Shown: piece by piece, positions 17,472-27,281 of the stretch
How positions within the stretch are numbered: position 1 is the stretch's first letter
Layout: every line of letters begins with the position of its first letter
Assembly: GCF_013464485.1 (NCBI RefSeq)
Contig: NZ_RAUX01000012.1
Location: 58,196 to 122,195, forward strand
From: Stenotrophomonas maltophilia
GTDB lineage: Bacteria; Pseudomonadota; Gammaproteobacteria; Xanthomonadales; Xanthomonadaceae
Length of the DNA: 64,000 nt
Reading direction: 5' to 3'
Notes under the pieces: model-generated
Database searches by the model: none
What the model was told of the DNA's origin: nothing
What the model saw: the letters and a program-made list of their open reading frames with translations, nothing else
Translations under genes and position numbers: made by a program

Positions 17472-17525
17472 ACATTGCGGGGGGATGGCCAAGCATGGTG
17501 CGGGTGCAACATTGTCAGAACATTG
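17472..17525. promoter_or_regulatory. ACATTG repeats, candidate response-regulator site
   Basis: ACATTG occurs at 17472-17477, 17509-17514 and 17520-17525. The last two are 11 bases apart, one helical turn, as is usual for OmpR-family direct-repeat sites. The position is between the divergent mipA-like and regulator genes. Confidence 0.4.
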
Positions 17526-17608
17526 CGCCGCGGCAATCGGCACGCCAGGACGCCAAAGTCCGGCGCCAGGCACTATGATCGGCACCGTTTCCGGTAGCCG
17601 AGCCTCTG

Positions 17609-18280
17609 ATGCGCATCCTTCTGGTCGAAGACGATCCTGATCTGTCCCGAGCCCTGCAATCGGGACTGGAGCGGCAGGGCGTGGTGGCCGATGTAGTCGG
17701 CAGCCTGGCCGAGGCGGCCATTGCGCTGCGCGAACCCGTGCACCAGCTGATGCTGCTCGACCGCCAGCTGCCCGATGGCGATGGCGTGGGTTTCGTCGCC
17801 ACCGCGCGGGCCCTGCGTCCCAACCTGGCGGTGATCATGCTGACCGCCAAGGGCACATTGTCGGACAAGGTCGAGGGGCTGGATGTCGGTGCCGACGACT
17901 ACCTGGTCAAGCCCGTGGCAATCGAGGAGCTGATGGCACGCATCCGCGCCGTGTCCCGGCGGCCTTCGGCCATGGTGACGCCCAGCCTGCACCTGGGCCG
18001 GTTGGAATTCGACTTTGAATCGCTGCAGGCGCAGGTGGAGGGGCAGCTGCTGGCGCTGCCGCGGCGCCAGGTACTGGTATTGCAGGCGCTGGCGATGCGG
18101 CAGGGGCGCACGGTCACCCGCAGCGCGCTGGAAGCGGCGGTGTACGGCTTTGACGATGAGATCCAGTCCAACGCGCTTGACGCGCATATTTCCAAGCTGC
18201 GCAAGGCACTGCAGCAGGCCGGGGCGGGTGTCGAGATCCATGTGATCCGGGGCGTTGGCTATCTGCTGGCGGAGGCCTGA
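17609..18280 (+). CDS. OmpR/PhoB-family response regulator
   Basis: 223 aa. Receiver domain (about 1-115) with the acidic pair near residues 8-10 (EDDPD), phospho-acceptor Asp about 51 in LLDRQLPDG, Thr in LTAKG and Lys in VKPV. A winged-helix DNA-binding domain follows (about 125-220). It is followed by its sensor kinase with no intergenic gap and is divergent from the OmpV-family porin gene. Resembles the QseB/PmrA subfamily, but no closer assignment is possible. Confidence 0.92.
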   Translation: MRILLVEDDPDLSRALQSGLERQGVVADVVGSLAEAAIALREPVHQLMLLDRQLPDGDGVGFVATARALRPNLAVIMLTAKGTLSDKVEGLDVGADDYLVKPVAIEELMARIRAVSRRPSAMVTPSLHLGRLEFDFESLQAQVEGQLLALPRRQVLVLQALAMRQGRTVTRSALEAAVYGFDDEIQSNALDAHISKLRKALQQAGAGVEIHVIRGVGYLLAEA

Positions 18281-18281
18281 A

Positions 18282-19634
18282 ATGGAACGTCCAACACGTC
18301 CCATCCGTTCCATCACCCTGGGCCTGGCCTGGCGGCTGTTCCTGGCGCAGGCCTTCACCGTACTGTTCGCGGTAGTCGCGTTGATCCTGACCTGGGGCGA
18401 CAAGGACACCTGGGGCATGGACATGTTCATGGCCGAAGCGGTAGCCAAGGCGGTGCACAGCGAGGGCGGCCGGCTGGTGCTGGACCAGGCGCGCTGGGAC
18501 AAGCTCGATGCGAGTGCCGGTGGCAATCTCTGGTTCGCAGCAGTCGACGACAAGGGTGTCTGGCTGGAACGTGGCGCGATTCCGGCGATCCACGCACCGC
18601 TGCTGGCGCGGTTGCCGACGCTGGGGGCCACCGAACTGGGATCGCTGGTCCCGCCGTACCTGGATGTGGCGCGGGTGATGATCCGCAACGAGGATGGCCG
18701 CCGCATCACGGTGATGGTCGGTGGTGCTCCAAAGGGCGGGCTGCTCGATGGTGCGCTGATGGTGCTGCGCCTGATCGGCCTGTGGTTCTTCCTGCCGTTG
18801 ATCGTGGTCACGCTGCTGGTGATGCCGACCGTGATCCATCGCGCAATGCGCGGCGTGCGCCGCTCTGCGCAGCAGGCCAAGGAGCTGGACATCGGGCAGC
18901 CGGGTGCGCGGCTGGATGCACGACTGGTATCCACCGAGGTTGCGCCGCTGGTGGAAGCCTTCAATGATGCGATCGACAAAGTGCAGCAGGGTTATGCCGC
19001 ACGCGACAAATTCCTTGCCGATGCCGCGCACGAACTGCGCGTACCGATCGCGGTGGTGCAGGCGCGCCTGTCGCAGCTGCCGCAGGGTGAGTTGAAGTCG
19101 CAGCTGCTGACCGACGTCGCGCGCCTTGGCAACGTGGCCGAACACCTGCTTGATCTGCAGCGGCTCGACCGCAATGTTGGTGCGCTGCAGCGGCTGGACC
19201 TTGCACTGCTGGTGCGCGAAGCGGCCGCCGACCTGGCGCCGCTGGTGGTCGGTGCGGGCTATGGCTTCGAAGTGGACGCACCGGACGCGCCGGTGTGGAT
19301 CCATGGCGACAGCCTGGCACTGGGACGGGTGATCGCCAACCTTGTACACAACGCCATCGTCCACGGTGGCGGACGCGGCACCATCTGCGTCCGCCTGGAC
19401 ACGCGCGGCCTGCTGGAGGTCAGCGATCAGGGTGCCGGCATTCCGGTGGGTGATCGTGAGGCGATCTTCGAGCCCTTCCATCGCTTGCGCGCAGCCGGCA
19501 GCGGCAGCGGTCTGGGACTGCATCTGGTGAAGGAAATCGTGCAGCACCACGGCGGTTCGGTCAGTGTCGGCGAGGCGGCGGGCGGTGGTGCCAGCTTCCG
19601 GGTCAACTTCCACCGCGGTACCGTCCGGCGCTGA
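18282..19634 (+). CDS. Sensor histidine kinase
   Basis: About 450 aa. TM1 about 20-42 and TM2 about 155-180 flank a periplasmic sensor domain of about 110 residues. A HAMP-like linker leads to the H box DAAHELRVPIAVVQ with His about 250, then N box (NLVHNAIVHGG), G1 (DQGAGIP), F and G2 (GSGLGLHLVKEI) motifs. The H box has Val where most have Ser or Thr (HELRVP instead of HELRTP). The start ATG 18282 is two bases after the regulator stop. Partner of the regulator at 17609; the stimulus is unknown. Confidence 0.92.
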   Translation: MERPTRPIRSITLGLAWRLFLAQAFTVLFAVVALILTWGDKDTWGMDMFMAEAVAKAVHSEGGRLVLDQARWDKLDASAGGNLWFAAVDDKGVWLERGAIPAIHAPLLARLPTLGATELGSLVPPYLDVARVMIRNEDGRRITVMVGGAPKGGLLDGALMVLRLIGLWFFLPLIVVTLLVMPTVIHRAMRGVRRSAQQAKELDIGQPGARLDARLVSTEVAPLVEAFNDAIDKVQQGYAARDKFLADAAHELRVPIAVVQARLSQLPQGELKSQLLTDVARLGNVAEHLLDLQRLDRNVGALQRLDLALLVREAAADLAPLVVGAGYGFEVDAPDAPVWIHGDSLALGRVIANLVHNAIVHGGGRGTICVRLDTRGLLEVSDQGAGIPVGDREAIFEPFHRLRAAGSGSGLGLHLVKEIVQHHGGSVSVGEAAGGGASFRVNFHRGTVRR

Positions 19635-19693
19635 CAGCCCCGCGGGGGAAAGACCGATAGGCAGCCCGCCACGTCCGGCGGCAGGCTGGGAGA

Positions 19694-22093
19694 ATGGTTT
19701 CCCAACGTTCTGCCCCGGCCCTGTTTGACTTTGGCTGTGCCGCCGGCCTGGTGCTGGGCGCACTGACCTGCGTGCAGATGCCGATGTTGCTGTCCCTCTG
19801 GCTGTGCGTGCCGATGGCGGTCGCCGGTGCCAGCGGCTGGCTGCTGCGCTGGCGCGGCCGTGCGTGGGCCGCGACCCTGCTCGGGCTGGCATGGGCATCG
19901 CTGCACGGGCATTGGGTCCTGTACGGCCAGCTTGCTCCCAGCGCGCCGCCACAGGATGTGCAGGTGCGGGGACAGGTAGCTGATCTTCCGCAGCGTGGAC
20001 CCGGCTACACGCGTTTTGTGTTGCATGTCGAAGAGGCCGATGCGCTGCCAGTGCTGCGTGGCAAGCGCCTGCAGGTCACCTGGAACGATCCATGGCGTGG
20101 CCCGTCGCAGCATGGCTCCGATGGTGGACGCCATGCGCTTCGCGCCGGGGCGCACTGGGAACTGTCGTTGCGTGTGCGCGCTCCGCGTTCACGGATCAAT
20201 CCCGGCGGTTTCGATGGCGAGCGCCACGCCGTGCTGCGCGGCATCTCCGGCAATGGCACGGTACGGGATCCGGCAACCGCGCGCGAACGGCTGCCTGCGA
20301 AGGGCCTGCAGGCGTGGCGGGAGCGCAGCAGTTCCGCGATCGCCGTACAGGTTGCGCATCCTGCGGCGCGGTTCGTGCAGGCGCTGGCGCTGGGAGATAC
20401 CCGTGGCTTGTCCGATGCCGACTGGGAACATCTACGCGCGTTGGGCCTGACCCATCTGGTCGCCATTTCCGGGTTCCACGTGGGAGTGGTGGCGGGCTTC
20501 GGCGTGCTGTTGTGTCGTGCGTTGTGGTGGTTGTGCCCGCTGCTGGGACGGTACTGGCCGCGACCGCAGGCGGCGGCATGGGGCGCGGCGCTGGCTGCCG
20601 CCGCCTATGCCATGGTGGCCGGCGGCGCGCTGCCGACGGTACGCGCGGCGCTGATGATTGGACTGGTCGCGCTGGCCCGTGCGGGGCGTCGCCCGGTGGG
20701 GGCGGGGCAGGGGCTGGCATTGGCCGCGATGGTGATGCTGCTGCCTGCACCGCTGTCAGTGCTGTCGGCCGGCTTCTGGCTCAGCTTTGGTGGCGTGCTG
20801 TGGTTGCTGTGGTGCCTGCCCAGGACGGGGTCGGAGGGCGTCGGCGGTGGGCTGCGCGGCTTCTTCGCTGCACAGGGCGTAGCCAGCATTGGCTTGCTGC
20901 CCCTGTGCGTGGCCCTGTTCGGAGGCACCGCGCGCTTGGGGCCGCTGGTCAACCTGCCGATCATTCCGTGGTGGACGCTGCTGGTGGTGCCGTTGTCGCT
21001 GCTGGGTACCGGCCTGCACGTGCTGTACGACGGTGCCGGATGCTGGGCATGGCGTGCCGCTGCCTGGCTGTTCGAGCTGAGCTGGCAGGCCCTGCAGCCT
21101 CTTGCGTTGCACCCGCAGGCGATGTGGTGGTTGGCCGACGCACCTCGCTGGGCGTTGCCCGCCGCACTGGCGGGGGTGTTCTGGTGGCTGCTGCCGCGTG
21201 GCGCTGGCGGCGGCCTGGCGGGCCTGCTGCTGTGCCTGCCACTGCTGTGGCCGGCCCGGCATGTACCTGCCGAAGGAGAGCTGGAGCTGCTGGTGCACGA
21301 TGTGGGCCAGGGCACGGCGGTACTGGTGCGCACGGCCCGGCACGCCCTCTGGTACGACGTTGGGCCCCCGACCGGTGGTGAGGGCAATGAACGGATCCTG
21401 GTCCCCGCCCTGCGTGCACTCGGCCAGAGCCCTCCGCAGCAGGCGATGCTCAGCCATGACCATCTGGACCACATCGGCAGCCTGCCCAGCCTGCGTCGGC
21501 AGCTGGCGGGGCTGCGACTGCTGGCGCCACCCGGCAGCGACATTGCCGGAGCCGCGCCGTGCCAGCAGGGCATGCGCTGGCAGTGGGATGGGGTCGATTT
21601 CCAGGTTCTGCACCCCTCGCCGGGTAGCAGACAGGCCGAAAACGAGGACAGCTGCGTGCTGCGCATTGCCAGCCGCCACGGTGTGGTACTGCTGCCCGGC
21701 GACATTGGCCACCCGGCCGAGCGGGCGCTGCTGGAGGCGTCGCCGCACGCGCTGAAGGCGGATGTGGTGCTGGTGCCGCATCATGGCAGTGGTGGCAGCT
21801 CCAGTGCGCCGTGGGTGGCGGCGGTGGCGCCGCAGCTGGCGGTGGTCTCGGCCGGGCACCGCAACCGTTTCGGCCATCCCCGCCAGGACGTGGTCCAGCG
21901 CTGGCAGGCGCAAGGGGCCGAGGTACTGGCCACGGCCGATTCCGGTGCGATCCGCATATGGCTTGGCGCACAAGGGCTGCAGCTGCGTGAACAGCGCATC
22001 CACGCATCCCGGTGGTGGGATGCCGCTGGGCGGGCGCGGTCGGCTGCTATCCTATCGCCGATCGAACAAGCGGCCGTTGGGCCGGAGGGTTGA
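19694..22093 (+). CDS. comEC: DNA internalization competence protein ComEC/Rec2
   Basis: About 799 aa. An N-terminal DUF4131-type region with membrane segments (1-60 and following), a Competence domain beginning near HLVAISGFHVGVVAG with several membrane helices (about 250-510), and a C-terminal metallo-beta-lactamase domain with SHDHLDHIGS (about 590), DSCVLRI and PHHGSGGSSS motifs. It forms the inner-membrane channel that passes single-stranded DNA during transformation, consistent with the type IV pilus genes in this window. First gene of the long envelope/DNA operon. Confidence 0.93.
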   Translation: MVSQRSAPALFDFGCAAGLVLGALTCVQMPMLLSLWLCVPMAVAGASGWLLRWRGRAWAATLLGLAWASLHGHWVLYGQLAPSAPPQDVQVRGQVADLPQRGPGYTRFVLHVEEADALPVLRGKRLQVTWNDPWRGPSQHGSDGGRHALRAGAHWELSLRVRAPRSRINPGGFDGERHAVLRGISGNGTVRDPATARERLPAKGLQAWRERSSSAIAVQVAHPAARFVQALALGDTRGLSDADWEHLRALGLTHLVAISGFHVGVVAGFGVLLCRALWWLCPLLGRYWPRPQAAAWGAALAAAAYAMVAGGALPTVRAALMIGLVALARAGRRPVGAGQGLALAAMVMLLPAPLSVLSAGFWLSFGGVLWLLWCLPRTGSEGVGGGLRGFFAAQGVASIGLLPLCVALFGGTARLGPLVNLPIIPWWTLLVVPLSLLGTGLHVLYDGAGCWAWRAAAWLFELSWQALQPLALHPQAMWWLADAPRWALPAALAGVFWWLLPRGAGGGLAGLLLCLPLLWPARHVPAEGELELLVHDVGQGTAVLVRTARHALWYDVGPPTGGEGNERILVPALRALGQSPPQQAMLSHDHLDHIGSLPSLRRQLAGLRLLAPPGSDIAGAAPCQQGMRWQWDGVDFQVLHPSPGSRQAENEDSCVLRIASRHGVVLLPGDIGHPAERALLEASPHALKADVVLVPHHGSGGSSSAPWVAAVAPQLAVVSAGHRNRFGHPRQDVVQRWQAQGAEVLATADSGAIRIWLGAQGLQLREQRIHASRWWDAAGRARSAAILSPIEQAAVGPEG

Positions 22094-22096
22094 AAC

Positions 22097-22759
22097 GTGT
22101 GGGAACTGGTCAAGGCCGGTGGCTGGCCGATGGTGCCGCTGCTGCTGTTGGGTGTACTGGCTTTGGCGATCATCCTGGAACGTTTCTGGTCCCTGCGGCG
22201 AACGGAAGTGCTGCCGCCCGGCCTCGGCCAGGAAGTGCGCAACTGGGCTGCCCGCGGCAAGCTTGATCCGGCCCACCTGCAGACCCTGCGCGCCAACTCG
22301 CCGCTGGGCGCCCTGCTGGCGGCCGCGCTGGAAGCGCGCAACCGTCCGCGCGACCAGATCCGCGAGCGCATTGAAGACACCGGCCGCCATCTGGTGCACC
22401 GCATGGAGCGCTTCCTCAATGCGCTGGGCACCATCGCCTCGGCCGGCCCGCTGCTGGGCCTGCTGGGCACGGTCATTGGGATGATCCAGATGTTCCTGGG
22501 CATCCTCGACCACGGCGTGGGTGATGTGAACCAGCTGGCCGGCGGTATCGGCAAGGCGCTGGTGTGCACCGCCACCGGCATGATCGTGGCCATTCCGGCG
22601 CTGATGTTCCACCGCTACTTCAAGTGCCGCATCCACGGTTACGTGGTGGAGATGGAACAGGAAGCCAGCGCCCTGCTGGATACGCTGGATGGCCGTCCCG
22701 GGGTGATGAACCCGGCCGCTGCCACGCGCCCGGCCGGCGCGGCGACGGCGAAGGCCTGA
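22097..22759 (+). CDS. exbB: MotA/TolQ/ExbB proton channel family protein
   Basis: 220 aa. Three predicted membrane helices: about 12-32 (PMVPLLLLGVLALAIILERF), and two in the C-terminal half containing the conserved GPLLGLLGTVIGMIQMF and GKALVCTATGMIVAIPAL segments. With ExbD it forms a proton-driven motor in the inner membrane. Here it sits between comEC and exbD-msbA, separate from any tonB, as in other xanthomonads. The physiological partner (TonB-like or other) is therefore uncertain. Confidence 0.88.
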   Translation: MWELVKAGGWPMVPLLLLGVLALAIILERFWSLRRTEVLPPGLGQEVRNWAARGKLDPAHLQTLRANSPLGALLAAALEARNRPRDQIRERIEDTGRHLVHRMERFLNALGTIASAGPLLGLLGTVIGMIQMFLGILDHGVGDVNQLAGGIGKALVCTATGMIVAIPALMFHRYFKCRIHGYVVEMEQEASALLDTLDGRPGVMNPAAATRPAGAATAKA

Positions 22760-22762
22760 TCG

Positions 22763-23185
22763 ATGCGTATCGGCAACGACCGATCCCAGGATGAGCCGCA
22801 TATCGACCTGGTGCCGCTGATCGACGTCATTCTGGTGCTGATCATCTTCTTCGTGGTCACCACCACCTTCGACGCGCGCTCGACACTGCAGGTGGAACTG
22901 CCTACGGCCAGCCAGCAGCCCAGCAATGAGCCGCCGCGCTCGTTGAGCGTGCTGATCAACGCCGAAGGCCGCTACTTCATCAATGACCAGGAAGTGCTGC
23001 GCAGCGACGTCGAATCGGTCAAGCAGACCATCGCGGCCGTTGCCGGCAGCGACCGCACCCAGCCGGTGCTGTTGCGTGCCGATGCCCGCACCCCCTATCA
23101 GGCCGTGGTGACCGCGCAGGACGCGCTGGGTCAGCTCGGCTTCCGCCGTATTGCCATTGCAACAGCACCCGAGGTGCGTCCATGA
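22763..23185 (+). CDS. exbD: ExbD/TolR family biopolymer transport protein
   Basis: 140 aa. One N-terminal membrane helix (about residues 15-35, PLIDVILVLIIFFVVTT) with the conserved Asp of the proton pathway (HIDLVPLIDVI), and a periplasmic ExbD/TolR domain. Starts 3 bases after exbB, and its stop overlaps the msbA start by ATGA. Forms the stator partner of the preceding ExbB. Confidence 0.9.
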   Translation: MRIGNDRSQDEPHIDLVPLIDVILVLIIFFVVTTTFDARSTLQVELPTASQQPSNEPPRSLSVLINAEGRYFINDQEVLRSDVESVKQTIAAVAGSDRTQPVLLRADARTPYQAVVTAQDALGQLGFRRIAIATAPEVRP

Positions 23186-24930
23186 GTTCCAATCACGCGC
23201 CGGTGTGGCCGATCTACAAACGCCTGCTGGGATATACCCGGGCCTACTGGGGCCTGATGGTCGCTGCCATCATCGCGATGGCGGTGGAATCGGTGGCCGG
23301 CTATCACTTCACCAAGCTGATGGAGCCGCTGGTCAACCGGGGCTTTGTCAATCCCGAACCGAAAATGGCGGTGATCCTGCCGTTGACCATCCTTGGCCTG
23401 TTCCTGATGCGCAGCGCTGCAACCTGGGTCAGCGACTACGCGCTGGCCAAGACCGGCCGCAGCGTGGTGCGCGACCTGCGTGAACAGGTGCTGGCCAAGT
23501 ACCTGCACCTGCCGTCCTCGCATTTCGATACCGAGTCGACGCCGGTGATGGTCAGCCGCCTGAACTTCGATACCGAGCAGGTCACCCAGGCCAGCGCCGA
23601 TGCGCTCAAGACCGTGGTTGCCGACACCCTGACCATCATCGCCATGCTGGCGGTGATGCTGCAGATGAGTGTCAAGGTGACCGTGGCCATGCTGGTGGTG
23701 GTGCCGATGATCGGCGTGATCGTGTCCTACGTCGGCAAGCGCTACCGGCGCATCAGCCGCGGCATCCAGGACGGCATGGGCACGATGGCGCAGACTGCGG
23801 AGCAGTCGCTGGCGGCCCAGCAGGAAGTGAAGGTGCACGGCACCCAGCAGCATGAGATGTCGCGCTATTCACGCCTGGCCAACCGCATGCTGGCGCTGAA
23901 CATGAAGGTGGAAATCACCCGTGCAGGTGCATCCAGCGTGGTCCAGTTCCTGGCCGCGCTGGCGCTGGCGGTGATCGTGTGGGTATCGACCCGTGAAGCC
24001 CTGGCCGGCCGCCTCAATGCCGGCCAGTTCATGGGCCTGATGATCTCGATGACCGCGATCATCCCGTCGCTGCGGCGCCTGACCAGCGTGCAGTCGTCCA
24101 TTTCGCGCGGTGTTTCCGCGGCCGAACGCCTGTTCGACATCCTCGACATGCCGGTCGAGCGTGATGACGGCCGGAACCAGGTGCAGCGCGTGCGCGGCGA
24201 ACTGGCGTTCGACCACGTCATGCTGCGCTACCGCGAGGACAGCGGTATCGCCCTGGACGACATCAGCTTCGTTGCCAGGCCGGGTACGGTCACCGCCATT
24301 GTCGGTCGCTCCGGCAGCGGCAAGACCAGCCTGATCCGGCTGGTGCCGCGCTTCTACGAACCCAGTGGCGGGCGCATCACCCTTGATGGTGTGGCACTCG
24401 ACGACTATCCGCTGGCCGATCTTCGCCGCCAGGTGGCAATGGTCGGGCAGAAGGTCATGCTGTTCGACGACACCATCGGCGCCAATATCGCCTATGGCAT
24501 GGACGCGACCGATGAACAGATCCGTGCGGCGGCCGAAGCCGCGAACGCCTGGGAGTTCATCGAGCGGATGCCGCAGCAGCTGCAGACCCCGGTGGGCGAG
24601 AACGGTGCGCTGCTGTCCGGCGGCCAGCGCCAGCGCCTGGCAATCGCCCGTGCGATCCTGCGTGACGCCCCGATCCTGATTCTCGATGAAGCCACCGCCG
24701 CACTCGACAACGAATCCGAGCGTCTGGTGCAGGATGCACTGCAGCGGCTGATGCCCGAACGCACCACGCTGGTCATCGCGCATCGCCTGTCGACCATCGA
24801 GCATGCCGACCAGGTGCTGGTGATGGATCACGGCCGCATCGTCGAGCGCGGTACCCACAAGGAACTGCTGACCATGGGCGGCCTGTACCAGCATCTGCAC
24901 AGCATGCAGTTCCGCGAAAGGCAGGACTGA
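23182..24930 (+). CDS. msbA: Lipid A export ATP-binding/permease MsbA
   Basis: 582 aa. An N-terminal ABC exporter membrane domain (about 1-320, six helices), then the ATPase domain with Walker [10 protein letters not shown] (about 375), signature [14 protein letters not shown] and Walker [12 protein letters not shown]. It flips core-lipid A across the inner membrane. The neighbour lpxK (lipid A 4'-kinase) and the next gene kdsB (Kdo activation) are from the same pathway, which supports MsbA over a generic ABC exporter. The stop TGA overlaps the lpxK ATG by one base. Confidence 0.96.
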   Translation: MSSNHAPVWPIYKRLLGYTRAYWGLMVAAIIAMAVESVAGYHFTKLMEPLVNRGFVNPEPKMAVILPLTILGLFLMRSAATWVSDYALAKTGRSVVRDLREQVLAKYLHLPSSHFDTESTPVMVSRLNFDTEQVTQASADALKTVVADTLTIIAMLAVMLQMSVKVTVAMLVVVPMIGVIVSYVGKRYRRISRGIQDGMGTMAQTAEQSLAAQQEVKVHGTQQHEMSRYSRLANRMLALNMKVEITRAGASSVVQFLAALALAVIVWVSTREALAGRLNAGQFMGLMISMTAIIPSLRRLTSVQSSISRGVSAAERLFDILDMPVERDDGRNQVQRVRGELAFDHVMLRYREDSGIALDDISFVARPGTVTAIVGRSGSGKTSLIRLVPRFYEPSGGRITLDGVALDDYPLADLRRQVAMVGQKVMLFDDTIGANIAYGMDATDEQIRAAAEAANAWEFIERMPQQLQTPVGENGALLSGGQRQRLAIARAILRDAPILILDEATAALDNESERLVQDALQRLMPERTTLVIAHRLSTIEHADQVLVMDHGRIVERGTHKELLTMGGLYQHLHSMQFRERQD

Positions 24931-25949
24931 TGGCTGGCAAGGGTACCCAGACCCCGCCGTACTGGTACGACGGCAGCCCGGTTCCGTGGGCGATGCGCCT
25001 GCTGGCGCCGCTGTACGCGGGTGTCACCGCGCTGCGCCGTCGCGCCTATCGGCGTGGCTGGCGCAAGCGCTACACGCTGCCGGTGCCGGTCATCGTGGTT
25101 GGCAACATCACCGCCGGTGGTACTGGCAAGACGCCGCTGACCATCGCGTTGGTGGAGCGCCTGCGTGCCGCCGGCTGGAAGCCGGGCGTGGCCAGCCGTG
25201 GCTACGGCCGCGAAGATGCCGACAAACCACTGTGGGTAAAGGCCGATACGCCGACCGCCAAGGGTGGTGACGAGCCGGTGCTGATTGCCTGGAAGACCGG
25301 CGTGCCGGTGCGCGTGGACAGTGATCGCGTTGCTGCCGGCAAGGCACTGATCGAGGCCGGCTGCGATGTGATCGTCTGCGACGACGGCCTGCAGCACTAC
25401 CGGCTGGCGCGCGACATCGAGATCGAAGTGGTCGATGCGCAGCGCCGCTACGGCAATGGCCGGATGATTCCGGCCGGACCGCTGCGCGAGCCGGTCAGCC
25501 GCGCCAGCGAGTGCGATTTCCGCGTCGTGAATCTCGGCCAGGCCGATGAGGAATCTGCGGCACAGGCCTGTGGTTTCGGCCAGTGGCCGATGGCCCTGCA
25601 CATCGACAGCGCACAACCGCTGGCCGGAGGCCGTGCCCGTTCGCTGGCGTACTTCAAGGGCCAGCGCGTGCACGCCGTGGCGGGCATCGCCCACCCGCAG
25701 CGTTTCTTCGACATGCTGCGCGCGCGTGGCATCGGCGTGGTACCGCACGCCTTCGCTGATCATCAGGCCTATCAGCCGCAGGACCTGTCCTTCGGCAGCC
25801 AGCTGCCGGTGCTGATGACCGAAAAGGACGCGGTGAAGTGCCGTGCGTTCGGCAATGACTGGCACTACGCGGTCCCGCTGCGCGCCGAGCTGCCTGCCGC
25901 ATTCTGGGTGGCGCTGACCGACCGCCTGGACAAGCTGCGACCGAACTGA
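24930..25949 (+). CDS. lpxK: Tetraacyldisaccharide 4'-kinase LpxK
   Basis: 339 aa. Phosphorylates the 4' position of the lipid A disaccharide at the inner membrane. The Walker A-like [17 protein letters not shown] is around residues 55-71, followed by VASRGYGR, the DDGLQHYRL motif (about 151) and [10 protein letters not shown], all LpxK hallmarks. A hydrophobic/basic N-terminal segment fits membrane association. Translationally coupled to msbA. Confidence 0.97.
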   Translation: MAGKGTQTPPYWYDGSPVPWAMRLLAPLYAGVTALRRRAYRRGWRKRYTLPVPVIVVGNITAGGTGKTPLTIALVERLRAAGWKPGVASRGYGREDADKPLWVKADTPTAKGGDEPVLIAWKTGVPVRVDSDRVAAGKALIEAGCDVIVCDDGLQHYRLARDIEIEVVDAQRRYGNGRMIPAGPLREPVSRASECDFRVVNLGQADEESAAQACGFGQWPMALHIDSAQPLAGGRARSLAYFKGQRVHAVAGIAHPQRFFDMLRARGIGVVPHAFADHQAYQPQDLSFGSQLPVLMTEKDAVKCRAFGNDWHYAVPLRAELPAAFWVALTDRLDKLRPN

Positions 25950-26022
25950 GTGGCGCGGCGGCGCTTGCATTCATGCGCCGCCGGCCGCATTCCCGTTGTA
26001 ACAAGCCTGCCGAGTACCCCAC

Positions 26023-26796
26023 ATGACCGAATTCGTCGTCGCCATTCCGGCCCGCTACGCCGCCTCGCGGCTGCCGGGCAAGCCGCTGCGCATGCTGGGC
26101 GGTGAACCGCTGGTGCTGCATGTGGCGCGTCGCGCGCTGCAGGCGGGGGCCGGCGACGTCTGGGTCGCTACTGACGATCAACGCATTGCGGACGCGCTGT
26201 CCGGGCTGGCCGAGGTGAAGGTGGCGATGACCGCCACGTCGCATGCATCGGGCACTGACCGCTTGGCCGAGTGCGCGCGTATTGCCGGCTGGGCCGACGA
26301 CACTGTGGTGGTCAACCTGCAGGGTGACGAGCCGTTTGCGCCTGCGGCCGGCATCCGCGCGGTGGCCGAAGCCTTGGTCGACGGCAAGGCGCCGATGTCG
26401 ACCCTGGCGACCTCCGTCGAGGATGCGGAAACCCTGTTCGACCCGAACGTGGTCAAACTGGTCCGCAACGTACGCAACGAGGCGATGTATTTCAGCCGTG
26501 CGCCGATCGCCTGGCATCGCGATGGCTTCGCACGCAGCCGCGATACCCTGCCGGCCGGTCATGCCTGGCTGCGGCATATCGGCATCTATGGTTACCGGGC
26601 GGGTTTCCTGCAGCAGTTCGCAGCGATGCCGCCGGGGCAGCTTGAACAGGTCGAGTCGCTGGAGCAGCTGCGGGTGCTGGAAGCGGGTTACCCGATCAGC
26701 GTGGCCATCTCGCCGGAGCCGTTCCCGCCGGGCATCGACACCCCTGAAGATCTTGAGCGTGCAGAGGTACTGCTGCAGGCGATGACGGCACGATGA
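26023..26796 (+). CDS. kdsB: 3-deoxy-manno-octulosonate cytidylyltransferase KdsB
   Basis: 257 aa, normal length. Makes CMP-Kdo for lipopolysaccharide inner core. The N-terminal nucleotide-binding motif [15 protein letters not shown], the SGTDR-like ASGTDRLAE block, VVNLQGDEP and [13 protein letters not shown] are characteristic. The stop overlaps the following phosphatase start by four bases. Confidence 0.97.
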   Translation: MTEFVVAIPARYAASRLPGKPLRMLGGEPLVLHVARRALQAGAGDVWVATDDQRIADALSGLAEVKVAMTATSHASGTDRLAECARIAGWADDTVVVNLQGDEPFAPAAGIRAVAEALVDGKAPMSTLATSVEDAETLFDPNVVKLVRNVRNEAMYFSRAPIAWHRDGFARSRDTLPAGHAWLRHIGIYGYRAGFLQQFAAMPPGQLEQVESLEQLRVLEAGYPISVAISPEPFPPGIDTPEDLERAEVLLQAMTAR

Positions 26797-27281
26797 AGCT
26801 GCTGGTCGTCTGCCTCGGCAACATCTGCCGCTCGCCGATGGCCGAAGGTGCGCTGCGCGCACGCCTGGAGGCGTCGCCGCTGGCCGGGCGGGTGCAGGTG
26901 GATTCGGCCGGCACCGGAGACTGGCATGTGGGTGAACCGCCGGACCGTCGTGCGATCGCCTGCGCGGCCGGGCATGGCGTGGATATCGGTGGCCTGCGTG
27001 CGCGCCAGCTGCAGGCTGAGGATTTCGAACGATTCGACTGGATCCTGTGCGCCGATGAGGCCAACCTCCGCGACGCCGGTCGCCTGGCCACGCCAGCCCA
27101 GCGCGAGCGGCTGGCGTTGTACCTGCCGTGGACCGGCGGGAGCGGGCGGGGGGCGATCCCGGACCCCTACACCGGCGGCAGTGATCATTTCGAACAGGTC
27201 TGGAAACTGGTCGACGATGCTGCAGAACGTGCGCTGGCACGACTGTTGCATGACGCCGACTCCGGCATAATCGGGTCATGA
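26793..27281 (+). CDS. Low molecular weight protein-tyrosine phosphatase
   Basis: 162 aa. The active-site loop CLGNICRS (Cys7, Arg13) is at the N-terminus and the general-acid loop with [10 protein letters not shown] is near residue 125, the LMW-PTP arrangement. Members such as Wzb dephosphorylate tyrosine kinases of polysaccharide export, but no such kinase is in the window. Overlaps kdsB and the NHL gene by four bases at each end, so it is translated with the envelope operon. Confidence 0.92.
   Translation: MKLLVVCLGNICRSPMAEGALRARLEASPLAGRVQVDSAGTGDWHVGEPPDRRAIACAAGHGVDIGGLRARQLQAEDFERFDWILCADEANLRDAGRLATPAQRERLALYLPWTGGSGRGAIPDPYTGGSDHFEQVWKLVDDAAERALARLLHDADSGIIGS

Noticed and set aside
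18114-19952. 612-codon minus-strand frame opposite the kinase gene
   Set aside because: Shadow of the sensor kinase and comEC start.
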